NCBI GenBank assembly: GCA_033762195.1
Contig: JANRLV010000117.1
Location: forward strand, 1 to 40,066
DNA length: 40,066 bases
Reading direction: 5' to 3'
DNA from: SpSt-398 sp033762195
GTDB lineage: Bacteria > Bacteroidota > Bacteroidia > Chitinophagales > Chitinophagaceae
Shown piece by piece: positions 33,143 through 40,066 of this stretch (position 1 is the first letter of the stretch; the number at the start of each line of letters is the position of its first letter). The position numbers and the translations under genes were made by a program. The notes below the pieces were generated by a model. That model was not told the DNA's origin. It did not search any database and saw nothing but the letters and a program-made list of their open reading frames with translations.

Positions 33143-36100
33143 TTATTTCTTTACTTCTGCCTTTGGCTTTTCCGCCACCCCCAACGGCCTTTTTCCACCC
33201 AGGTCAACCAGGATCGGAGCAGCCACGAAGATGGAAGAATAAGTACCCGTTACGATACCGATCAACATGGCAAACGCAAATCCGCGGGTTACTTCACCTC
33301 CTACCAGGAAGAGGATGAGGATTACCAGGAAAACGGTCAATGATGTCATTACCGTACGGCTCAGCGTTTCATTGATGGCACGGTTGATGACCTGTGCCCT
33401 TGGGGCATTTGGCATCATTCGGCTGTCTTCCCGGATCCGGTCAAATACGATCACCGTATCGTTCATCGAGAAACCGATAACGGTCAGTACCGCCGCGATA
33501 AAGTGCTGATCGATCTCCAGCGGGAAGGGTACAATGCCTTTCAGGAAGGAGAATACAGCCAGGATGATAAGCACGTCATGCAGCAAGGCCACGATCGTAC
33601 CCAAGGAGTATCTCCAGTCGCGGAAACGGATAAAGATATACAGGGCAATCACCAGAAGTGACCAGAAAGTCGCCCACATGGCCCCAGATTTCAGGTCATC
33701 CGAAATGGTGGGTAACACGGTCTTGGAACCGAGTTTGTATTGCTTGGTTGTATTGAACTTCTCAAATGTCAAATCCTGTGGCAGGTATTTCTTCAAACCT
33801 TCGTAAAGTTTGCGAGACACCATGGAGTCCACACCCGGACGGGTATCTTTAATAAGGTAGGAGGTTGTGATATCCACCTGATTGTTTCCACCCAGGGTTT
33901 TGATCACGGGATTTTCCCCAAAAGAAACTTCGAGGTCCTTCCGCATGTCTTCGATCTTGGAGGTGATGGACTGGTCAAAACGGACCTGATAGCTACGTCC
34001 TCCGCTGAATTCCACGCCCTGATCGAAACCATTCACAACGGCACCAACTCCGAGTAATAGCACAACAACAGAGATGCCATAGGCAACCTTTCTGTATTCA
34101 ATGAATTTAATTGCTGCATGTTTGAATACCCGACGGGAAACACCGGTGAAATATTCGAGGTGGCGTTTCCGGTTCGTAAACATATCAGATACCCAACGGC
34201 TCACCAGGATACCGCAGAACAGGGAAAGAATGATACCCAGGATCTGTGTAGTGGCAAAACCTTTTACCGGACCTAATCCAAAATAGAAAAGGATGATCGC
34301 TGTAAGCAAGGTGGTCACGTGGGCATCCAGTACCGGAGGCAATGAACGCCGGTAACCATCGGAAATGGCTGGCAAATAAGCCTTGCCCTTTGTCAATTCC
34401 TCCTTGATCCGTTCATAGATGATTACGTTGGTATCCACTGCCATACCAATGGTCAATACCAGACCAGCGATACCCGGTGCGGTCAATGTGGCGCCAAGGG
34501 CGGCCAGCACACCAATGGTAAACAGCAGGTTCAGGATAAGCGCGATATTGGCGATCCATCCGGCAGTGTTATAATACACCAGCATCAGCAGGAAGATCAC
34601 AGCAAAGGAGATAAGGAAGGCGTTGCGTCCACCCAGGATGGCATCTTCGCCAAGGGTAGGTCCAACTACCTGCTCTTGAACGATTTTGGCAGGGGCGGGG
34701 AGTTTACCGGCTTTCAGGATATTCGCCAGGTCGGTAGCTTCTTCAACATTGAAGCGTCCGGTGATCTGTGAATTTCCACCGGGGATCTCTTCGTTCGCAA
34801 CCGGAGCCGAATAAACGATATCATCCAATACGATGGCGATGGGAATTTGTCCTCCATGACTTTTCTTGGTCAGTTTCGCCCAATCACGTGCACCAATATT
34901 GTTCATCGACATCGATACGATGGGTTGATTGGTGGTGGGGTTGAAATCGGGACGCGCATCGGTTACCACATCTCCTTCCAATGGAGCCACTTCACGACCA
35001 TAGGTCTTGAGTGCATAGATGGGGAGGCGATCGCTGGTTTTACCATTGTCTAACCGCGGAGCAAGCCCATAAACAAATTTGGCATCGCCGGGGAGTTTGT
35101 TCCGGAAAACAGGATTTTCCAACACATCACGGAAACGGCCAGTATCATTAATGGCAACAGAACCGAAGGCCCCGCTTTCGTTGGGTCCACCGATCCATCC
35201 ACCGCCAGTTCCGGTCATATCAAAAAGGGTTTTAGCTCCTTCTTGTGCAGTAGCAGTCGTGGTGGTAGCTCCACCGCCCAATTGCTCGGCCAGTGTTTGC
35301 TGTTTACCAGCAGTAGTATCTACTTTTCCGGTGGTGTCATCTGACTTGATCCCTTTAATAAAATTATCATAAGCGGTTTGTGCCGCGATCAATGAGTTAT
35401 TTAATTCTTCGGGCTTGTATACTTCCCAGAATTGGAGGTTGGCCGAAGCTTGCAGGTATTTACGTACCCGCTCTTCATCATCTATACCGGGAAGCTCAAC
35501 GGTAATAATTCCTTTTCCTTCTTCCAGGTTGATATTAGGTTGGGCCACACCAAATTGGTCAATACGGCTGCTCAGGATTCGATAGGTACGATTGATCGCT
35601 TCTTTTGCTTCGCTTCTGATCTCGGCGATCACTTTATCATTCCCATCATCCACCTTGATCTTTCCCTGATTATTGGAAGCAAAAAGGGAAGCCAGGCGAC
35701 CATTCGGCGCAAGCTTTTTGTATTCTTCCGAAAAGAGGGTAATGAAATCCGCATTGCTGTTGGCTTTGCGTGCATTCGCATTCTCCAGGGATTTCAGGAA
35801 GTTGGGGTCCTTGGAATTGTTGGCCATGGATTTCAATAAGCCCACCAGTTCCACTTCCATGGTTACGTTCATCCCGCCTTGCAGGTCAAGACCCAGGTTG
35901 AGTTCAGATTCCCTGGCTTTTTTATAAGATGTACCCCACCAGGTAACTTTTGTATCCTTGGTGCTGTCAAGCAATGCGCTGAGTCTTTCTTTCACGGCTA
36001 CATCGAAGGTGTCTTCTTTGTAAACCTTCTGACTGGCGAGATCGCCGGGATACTTGGCAACAGGGGTGGCCAAACTGGCGCTTACCTGCTTCTCGGCACG

Positions 36101-36211
36101 GGACTGCATTTTATTCTCATGGCTGCGCACAAACCAAGTGAAGGAGAGCTGCCAGGCGCAGATCGCGATCAGAAGAACCGTGAAAAAACTAACCAAACCT
36201 TTCAGTTGCAT
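33143..36211 (-). CDS. secDF: Protein translocase subunit SecDF (fused)
   Basis: Fusion of SecD and SecF in one chain of 1022 aa, the usual form in Bacteroidota. It uses the proton gradient to pull proteins through SecYEG. The SecD part is about 1-660: first membrane helix at 7-26, LNLGLDLQGGMNVTMEVEL (about 107-125), a large periplasmic P1 head, and membrane helices from about 530 with AGLVLTIGMAVDTNVIIYERI. The SecF part begins with a helix near 710 and contains GVEFSGGRSYQVRF and VIGFSMNDTVIVFDRIRED. The P1 region has a Gly/Thr-rich insertion (about 315-340). The last codons and stop overlap the heptamer hairpin. Confidence 0.96.
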   Translation of the reverse strand: MQLKGLVSFFTVLLIAICAWQLSFTWFVRSHENKMQSRAEKQVSASLATPVAKYPGDLASQKVYKEDTFDVAVKERLSALLDSTKDTKVTWWGTSYKKARESELNLGLDLQGGMNVTMEVELVGLLKSMANNSKDPNFLKSLENANARKANSNADFITLFSEEYKKLAPNGRLASLFASNNQGKIKVDDGNDKVIAEIRSEAKEAINRTYRILSSRIDQFGVAQPNINLEEGKGIITVELPGIDDEERVRKYLQASANLQFWEVYKPEELNNSLIAAQTAYDNFIKGIKSDDTTGKVDTTAGKQQTLAEQLGGGATTTTATAQEGAKTLFDMTGTGGGWIGGPNESGAFGSVAINDTGRFRDVLENPVFRNKLPGDAKFVYGLAPRLDNGKTSDRLPIYALKTYGREVAPLEGDVVTDARPDFNPTTNQPIVSMSMNNIGARDWAKLTKKSHGGQIPIAIVLDDIVYSAPVANEEIPGGNSQITGRFNVEEATDLANILKAGKLPAPAKIVQEQVVGPTLGEDAILGGRNAFLISFAVIFLLMLVYYNTAGWIANIALILNLLFTIGVLAALGATLTAPGIAGLVLTIGMAVDTNVIIYERIKEELTKGKAYLPAISDGYRRSLPPVLDAHVTTLLTAIILFYFGLGPVKGFATTQILGIILSLFCGILVSRWVSDMFTNRKRHLEYFTGVSRRVFKHAAIKFIEYRKVAYGISVVVLLLGVGAVVNGFDQGVEFSGGRSYQVRFDQSITSKIEDMRKDLEVSFGENPVIKTLGGNNQVDITTSYLIKDTRPGVDSMVSRKLYEGLKKYLPQDLTFEKFNTTKQYKLGSKTVLPTISDDLKSGAMWATFWSLLVIALYIFIRFRDWRYSLGTIVALLHDVLIILAVFSFLKGIVPFPLEIDQHFIAAVLTVIGFSMNDTVIVFDRIREDSRMMPNAPRAQVINRAINETLSRTVMTSLTVFLVILILFLVGGEVTRGFAFAMLIGIVTGTYSSIFVAAPILVDLGGKRPLGVAEKPKAEVKK

Positions 36212-36282
36212 ACAATCTGTATTTTCTGTTTACTTCCCGGAAACCGCCAAAATTGGCTATCCAAGGGTATTTTTAAGGACGG

Positions 36283-36290
36283 CAAAGATA
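36283..36290 (-). promoter_or_regulatory. Bacteroidota -7 box for secDF (TATCTTTG)
   Basis: Perfect TANNTTTG on the minus strand, 71 bases before the secDF ATG. The predicted leader is about 65 bases and contains small self-complementary stretches (TTGG-ATAG-CCAA). Confidence 0.45.
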
Positions 36291-36412
36291 GCCTTTTCAA
36301 GCAAAAAAAGAATAAATGGCAGGTGTTTCGCCACAAAGGGTTTTCGGGGGTGAACCGGATCAAAATTCTCCGCGGGGATCATTTTTAAACAGCTGTTAGT
36401 GATATTATTGAG

Positions 36413-36420
36413 TAATTTTG
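36413..36420 (+). promoter_or_regulatory. Bacteroidota -7 box, TAATTTTG (aminotransferase)
   Basis: Perfect TANNTTTG element 27 bases before the ATG at 36448. It stands in the divergent region with secDF, about 120 bases from the secDF box, so the two genes have separate divergent promoters. Confidence 0.45.
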
Positions 36421-36447
36421 CGGGCATTGAAGAAAAACTGATAAAAA

Positions 36448-37659
36448 ATGGCAACAGCAGCAGCTACCCTCCAGCTTTCCTCCCTCCTGACCCGATTTGC
36501 AGAGCCCGAAACCCTTAAAATGGCCAAACTGGGGCGTGAACTGCGTGCCAAAGGTGCCGATGTGATCGATCTGAGTCTGGGTGAACCCGATTTTGATACC
36601 CCCATGCACATTAAAGAGGCGGCCAAAAAGGCCATCGATGATAACTGGAGCCACTATCCTCCTGTGGCAGGTTACCCCGACCTGCGGGAAGCCGTTTGCC
36701 AAAAATTAAAAAGAGACAATAACCTGGATTATAAACCCGAAAATGTTGTGGTATCTACCGGAGCCAAGCAAAGCCTGGCCAATGCCATCATGGTGCTGGT
36801 GGATGAAGGGGATGAGGTTGTGATTCCGGCCCCTTTCTGGGTTTCCTATTCAGAACTGGTGAAGATCGCGGGCGGTGTACCTGTGATCGTGCGTACCTCA
36901 ACAGAGAATGGGTTTAAGATCACACCCCAGGAATTCGAAGAGGTGATCACAGATAATACCCGTGTATTTCTGTTTTCCTCCCCTTGTAACCCCAGCGGTT
37001 CGGTTTATTCCCGGCAGGAACTGGAAGGACTGGTAGAGGTTCTCCGAAAATACCCACAGGTATCCATCATTTCAGATGAGATCTATGAATACATCAATTT
37101 TGTGGGCAAACATGAGAGCATTGCCAGCTTTGACGATATTAAGGACCGGGTAATTATCATCAATGGTTTAAGCAAGGGTTTTGCCATGACCGGTTATCGG
37201 CTGGGGTATATTGCTGCGAGTGCGGAAGTGGCCAAAGCCTGTGAAAAATTCCAGGGGCAGATCACCAGTGGTGCAAACGCGGTGACCCAACGTGCCGCTA
37301 TTACTGCTTTGACCACTGACCTGCGTCCCAGCCGCGAAATGACCGAAGAATTCGCCCGTCGCCGGGAACGTATACTCGGGCTCCTCAACGAAATGCCGGG
37401 CATTTCCTGTGTGGAACCCGATGGCGCTTTCTATGTATTTCCTGTGGTCAATAAGTATTTTGGAAAAAGCGATGGGGAAGAAACCATCCACAATGCCGAT
37501 GACCTTTGTATGTATCTCCTGAATAAGGCCCATGTATCAACCGTTACCGGACGTGCCTTTGGTGAACCCGATTGTATTCGGATATCCTTTGCCAATAGCA
37601 TGGAAAAGATTGAAAAAGCAATGGAGCGTGTGAAAGCGGCGCTGGCGAAACTGAAATAG
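36448..37659 (+). CDS. PLP-dependent aminotransferase, aspartate type (class I)
   Basis: Aminotransferase of 403 aa, class I/II fold. The PLP lysine is K243 (GLSKGFAMTGYRLGY). Other core residues: LSLGEPDFDTP near the N terminus, SHYPPVAGYPDLREAV, STGAKQSL, SSPCNPSG and DEIYEYINF. This resembles the Ib group of bacterial aspartate aminotransferases (Thermus type), which move amino groups between aspartate and 2-oxoglutarate and can accept prephenate. Substrate cannot be fixed without alignment. Its end is 16 bp from the convergent CPBP gene. Confidence 0.92.
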   Translation: MATAAATLQLSSLLTRFAEPETLKMAKLGRELRAKGADVIDLSLGEPDFDTPMHIKEAAKKAIDDNWSHYPPVAGYPDLREAVCQKLKRDNNLDYKPENVVVSTGAKQSLANAIMVLVDEGDEVVIPAPFWVSYSELVKIAGGVPVIVRTSTENGFKITPQEFEEVITDNTRVFLFSSPCNPSGSVYSRQELEGLVEVLRKYPQVSIISDEIYEYINFVGKHESIASFDDIKDRVIIINGLSKGFAMTGYRLGYIAASAEVAKACEKFQGQITSGANAVTQRAAITALTTDLRPSREMTEEFARRRERILGLLNEMPGISCVEPDGAFYVFPVVNKYFGKSDGEETIHNADDLCMYLLNKAHVSTVTGRAFGEPDCIRISFANSMEKIEKAMERVKAALAKLK

Positions 37660-37675
37660 TTTATGTATTTATAAA

Positions 37676-38392
37676 TTATTCCTCCCGCTCCATTCTCGTA
37701 CTCAAATAACCACCCAACCAGTCAACGCCAAAATGAAGGGCCATGACGATCCAGAGCGATTGGGAGTAGAGGTATATCCATCCAAATAAAACAGAAAGCA
37801 CAGCAATCTTCACCACGGCCTTGAACCCCTGATAATAATGGGCTATGGCGAAGATCAATGCAGGTAGTACAACCGCCCAGGTTTCCGGCGCAGGTAGGAA
37901 ATTAGAAAAAAGCGACAAACCATATTGGATCATAAAACCTCTGAACACGATTTCTTCTCCAATACCCGCAGCAAGGCACATGAGGGTATAAACGGGTAAT
38001 TCCGAACCATATCTTGGCAAAAATGGAGTATGCTGGTTCCAGTGTTCCAGGGTATCTGCCTTTCTTTTTTCAGAGCTGGTATTGCTCAACAGGTCGCCAA
38101 TATATAAAACAAGAAATAAACCGGTGTAGAGCAGGGTATGAAAATTCAATTGTGGCACCTGGGTCAGACCCAACATCGAAGCCGACCGGCCATGTAGAAC
38201 CCAGCTGGCCAAAACGATCAGTCCCATCCCACCCAGAAAGGCGCTATTGACCAGGTAAAACCGGGACCGCTCCGATTTTCCGAGATGGAGGTGTTTGAAT
38301 TGACGTGCACTCCGGAATCCGGAAACAAGGGGTATATAAATGCCAAAAAGGAGAGCGAGGCTGTGGTCGAAAATAGTAGGTTGATCAACCAT
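37676..38392 (-). CDS. CPBP family intramembrane metalloprotease
   Basis: Membrane protein of 238 aa, CPBP/CAAX protease-like (Abi) family, with about six to seven membrane helices. All motifs are present: E146, E147 and R151 (GEEIVFRGF), H185 (FAIAHYYQG) and H220 (ALHFGVDW). The ATG at 38392 gives a sensible N terminus and overlaps the coaE stop by 8 bp; the frame extends upstream to 38464 inside coaE and is rejected. Such proteases occur in bacteriocin immunity, protein maturation and signalling; the target here is unknown. Confidence 0.87.
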   Translation of the reverse strand: MVDQPTIFDHSLALLFGIYIPLVSGFRSARQFKHLHLGKSERSRFYLVNSAFLGGMGLIVLASWVLHGRSASMLGLTQVPQLNFHTLLYTGLFLVLYIGDLLSNTSSEKRKADTLEHWNQHTPFLPRYGSELPVYTLMCLAAGIGEEIVFRGFMIQYGLSLFSNFLPAPETWAVVLPALIFAIAHYYQGFKAVVKIAVLSVLFGWIYLYSQSLWIVMALHFGVDWLGGYLSTRMEREE

Positions 38393-38981
38393 GGGCCCTT
38401 GATTTTTCCAGCAATAACTGGTGCAGGGACAATACCTGGGGTATGACCGCTTGCTGTTCATCATTGATGATCACGTGGTCGCAGAGTTTCATTTTGATTT
38501 CTTCTTCGATCTGTCCTTTCATTCTTTTTTTAATCTCTTCAATGCTGGTATTGTCTCGCCGGGTGGCACGTAACAGGCGAAGGGATTCGGGGGCATATAC
38601 ACCGATCACCAGGTCGAGCCGCTCGGTGACCCCGGCTTCAAAAATGAGGGCGGCTTCGTGAATGGCATAGGGCGTGGATTGCCGACGCATCCATTCCTCC
38701 GCATGCTTTTTCACAGCAGGGTGCACCAGGCTATTGAGCAATTCCCTTTTTTCTGGTTGTGAAAAAATGAGTTGAGACAGATAGGCGCGGTTGAGCCGGT
38801 CATCTAAATACGAATCCGGACCGAAATGACGAATGATCGCCGCTTTCAGGTCCGGATCGTGGTGCATGAGTTGTTGTGCTTCAGGATCGGCATAATAAAC
38901 CGGTATACCGAGTACTTCAAATATCCGGGCGATGGTGGATTTCCCACTACCTATACCGCCTGTTAAGCCAACCCGAATCAT
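38385..38981 (-). CDS. coaE: Dephospho-CoA kinase
   Basis: Last enzyme of coenzyme A synthesis; phosphorylates the 3'-OH of the ribose in dephospho-CoA using ATP. Protein of 198 aa with the P-loop GLTGGIGSGKST (K14), the DPEAQQL region after YYAD, HPAVKKH and the lid with RRDNTSIEEIKKRM. It follows yajC by 7 bp and overlaps the CPBP gene, so the four genes from 39814 to 37676 probably form one transcript. Confidence 0.95.
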   Translation of the reverse strand: MIRVGLTGGIGSGKSTIARIFEVLGIPVYYADPEAQQLMHHDPDLKAAIIRHFGPDSYLDDRLNRAYLSQLIFSQPEKRELLNSLVHPAVKKHAEEWMRRQSTPYAIHEAALIFEAGVTERLDLVIGVYAPESLRLLRATRRDNTSIEEIKKRMKGQIEEEIKMKLCDHVIINDEQQAVIPQVLSLHQLLLEKSRAHG

Positions 38982-38988
38982 AAATGGA

Positions 38989-39324
38989 TCAAGCCTTGGT
39001 TGCTGTGACCTTATTGATCTGTTGGGTCATCTCCATACTGATCGAAGATTTTTCGATCACGATATAGCTACCGGGGCTTACTTCGAGTTGAAGGGTATTG
39101 TCTTCATTCACTTTGTTCACCTTGCCGTGGATACCAGCAATGGTGACAACTTTATCGCCTTTTTGAACTTCTTCTATGAATTTCTTTTGTTGTTTTTGTT
39201 TTTTGGCTTGTGGACGTATAAAGAACAGCCAGAAAACGATCAGGATCGCTCCCATGAAAAAGAATCCACCAAAACTACCCAGAGGGCCTGAAGGTTGTGC
39301 TTGTTGTAAAAGAAAGAATTGCAT
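38989..39324 (-). CDS. yajC: Preprotein translocase subunit YajC
   Basis: Small membrane subunit of the SecDF-YajC complex, 111 aa. One membrane helix (about 17-34, FFFMGAILIVFWLFFIRP), followed by basic KKQKQQKKF and the family stretch GDKVVTIAGIHGKVNKVNED. It is encoded about 3 kb from secDF but on a different transcript, in a run with DUF1573 and coaE. An intergenic gap of 28 bp separates it from DUF1573. Confidence 0.95.
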   Translation of the reverse strand: MQFFLLQQAQPSGPLGSFGGFFFMGAILIVFWLFFIRPQAKKQKQQKKFIEEVQKGDKVVTIAGIHGKVNKVNEDNTLQLEVSPGSYIVIEKSSISMEMTQQINKVTATKA

Positions 39325-39352
39325 GATTGTTTGTAATGATTGGTTGTAAAAA

Positions 39353-39814
39353 TTATCGTTCGGTCACATCTACATTGAACTCTAAAATATTATAGCTGTT
39401 GGGTTTGGTATTCGCTGTTACATAAACCGATTTGCGATGACCACCAAGGGTCTGGTTGGCACTGTTGAACCGGGCCTTGATCTCGCCTTCCGCACCGGGG
39501 GCATAGGGCTCCTTGGGTGTTTCGGGAATGGTACAACCACATCCGGCCGTTACCTGGGCAATGATCAGGGGTTTGTCACCAGTGTTCCGGAAACGATATA
39601 CTACATCTACTTCTTGCCCCTTGACTACTTTACCTACCTCAATGTAGGTTGAATCCAGCCATTCAATGGTGGTTAGGTTTGTTGTATCCTTCAGCGCGGC
39701 CAACCTTTTTTCCAGGTCAGCGCCGTGTTCTACTTTGGGTTCGTCTTTTGCCGTTCCCATTTTGCAGGCTCCCAGGCTTAATCCAACCGCCAGAAGTAAA
39801 AATATTTTTTTCAT
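39353..39814 (-). CDS. DUF1573 domain lipoprotein
   Basis: Lipoprotein of 153 aa; lipobox SLGAC with Cys17. The DUF1573 (ASH-like Ig) domain covers about 50-150: FRNTGDKPLIIAQVTAGCGC (about 80-100), TPKEPYAPGAEGEI and RFNSANQTLGGHRKSV. The conserved CGC may form a disulfide or metal site. DUF1573 genes next to yajC and coaE are common in Bacteroidota, suggesting a role in envelope biogenesis, but no activity is known. A TACATTTG box lies just upstream. Confidence 0.88.
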   Translation of the reverse strand: MKKIFLLLAVGLSLGACKMGTAKDEPKVEHGADLEKRLAALKDTTNLTTIEWLDSTYIEVGKVVKGQEVDVVYRFRNTGDKPLIIAQVTAGCGCTIPETPKEPYAPGAEGEIKARFNSANQTLGGHRKSVYVTANTKPNSYNILEFNVDVTER

Positions 39815-39837
39815 GAAACAGGAATTTTTGCGAGGAA

Positions 39838-39845
39838 CAAATGTA
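39838..39845 (-). promoter_or_regulatory. Bacteroidota -7 box, TACATTTG (DUF1573-yajC-coaE-CPBP)
   Basis: Perfect TANNTTTG on the minus strand, 23 bases upstream of the ATG at 39814, predicting an 18-base leader. It would drive the four-gene run. The -33 region is weak (TTTC). Confidence 0.45.
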
Positions 39846-39880
39846 GGGAATATTGGAGAAATGGGCGTTGGGGGAGGAAA

Positions 39881-39964
39881 GATGAGGGATGACGGAGGAC
39901 AGATGACGGAGGGCAGATGACAGATGACAGATGACGGAGGACAGATGTTGGATGGTGGATGATA
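39881..39964. repeat. Heptamer tandem array (GATGACN family)
   Basis: Twelve 7-base units without slip: GATGAGG, GATGACG, GAGGACA, GATGACG, GAGGGCA, GATGACA, GATGACA, GATGACG, GAGGACA, GATGTTG, GATGGTG, GATGATA. The unit family is that of the array at 4550-4577. It is upstream of the DUF1573 promoter, and so probably downstream of a gene beyond the window's right edge. Confidence 0.9.
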
Positions 39965-39996
39965 GTGGTTTAAATATATAATTCAAGTTGAAATAG

Positions 39997-40030
39997 GAAG
40001 AGGGGCCTGAATTTCATCAAGCCCCTCTTC
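39997..40030. terminator. Hairpin terminator near window edge
   Basis: Perfect 10-bp stem GAAGAGGGGC (39997-40006) and GCCCCTCTTC (40021-40030) with a 14-base loop, followed on the plus strand by TTTTAT. On the minus strand a weaker CTATTTC follows. It most likely ends a gene lying to the right, read on the minus strand, or acts in both directions. Confidence 0.7.
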
Positions 40031-40066
40031 TTTTATAATTAACTTTAAATAATAATCACTATCATC

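Overview
The window looks like ordinary chromosome from a member of the Bacteroidota, most likely Chitinophagaceae or a close relative. I infer this from several things: a fused SecDF of 1022 residues; two choice-of-anchor J lipoproteins; a GH97 glycosidase; DUF4846, DUF1573 and DUF6580 proteins; many short lipoproteins; LytS/LytTR signalling; and repeated TANNTTTG promoter elements upstream of genes where Shine-Dalgarno sites are weak or absent. No rRNA, tRNA, CRISPR array, insertion sequence or prophage was recognised. Coding density is high, and no stretch over 300 bases lacks a gene.

Layout. 1-5.9 kb: tyrosine recombinase (xerD type), an orphan lipoprotein, a YkgJ-type cysteine-cluster protein overlapping a YraN nuclease-fold protein, mannose-6-phosphate isomerase, a DUF6580 membrane protein, RNase HI and a YiiX-like lipoprotein. 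5.9-9.7 kb (minus strand): two tandem choice-of-anchor J lipoproteins, an acyl-CoA carboxylase carboxyltransferase subunit and dCMP deaminase. 9.8-13.7 kb: a secreted CBM48-like protein, a YdjM-type membrane hydrolase, a phospholipase D/cardiolipin synthase-type enzyme and a DUF4846 lipoprotein. 13.7-20.8 kb: an OmpR-type two-component pair, a secreted PHP phosphodiesterase, an acyl-CoA dehydrogenase, YggS, and a LytS/LytTR pair. 20.8-24.7 kb: small secreted proteins, an MFS exporter and a bestrophin channel. 24.7-33.1 kb: glutaminyl-tRNA synthetase, a small helical protein, then on the minus strand a membrane protein, a methylmalonyl-CoA mutase catalytic subunit, a GH97 glycosidase and a serine hydrolase, followed by an IscA-type protein. 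33.1-40 kb: SecDF, an aspartate-type aminotransferase, and a compact minus-strand run of DUF1573 lipoprotein, YajC, CoaE and a CPBP protease.

Themes. Acyl-CoA metabolism recurs (carboxyltransferase, acyl-CoA dehydrogenase, methylmalonyl-CoA mutase). YajC and SecDF, both of the Sec accessory complex, lie about 3 kb apart. Mannose-6-phosphate isomerase, GH97 and the CBM48-like protein point to sugar use.

The most unusual signal is between the genes. At least seven spacers contain tandem repeats with a strict 7-base period but different 7-mer units. Of the eight convergent gene pairs, the four with 59-88 bp of spacer all have such an array, arranged as an inverted repeat; the four with 16 bp or less, or overlapping, have none. 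A further spacer holds a perfect palindrome with two 46-base arms around one central base. These look like heptamer-built gene-end hairpins, probably bidirectional terminators, resembling the heptanucleotide STRR repeats known from cyanobacteria.
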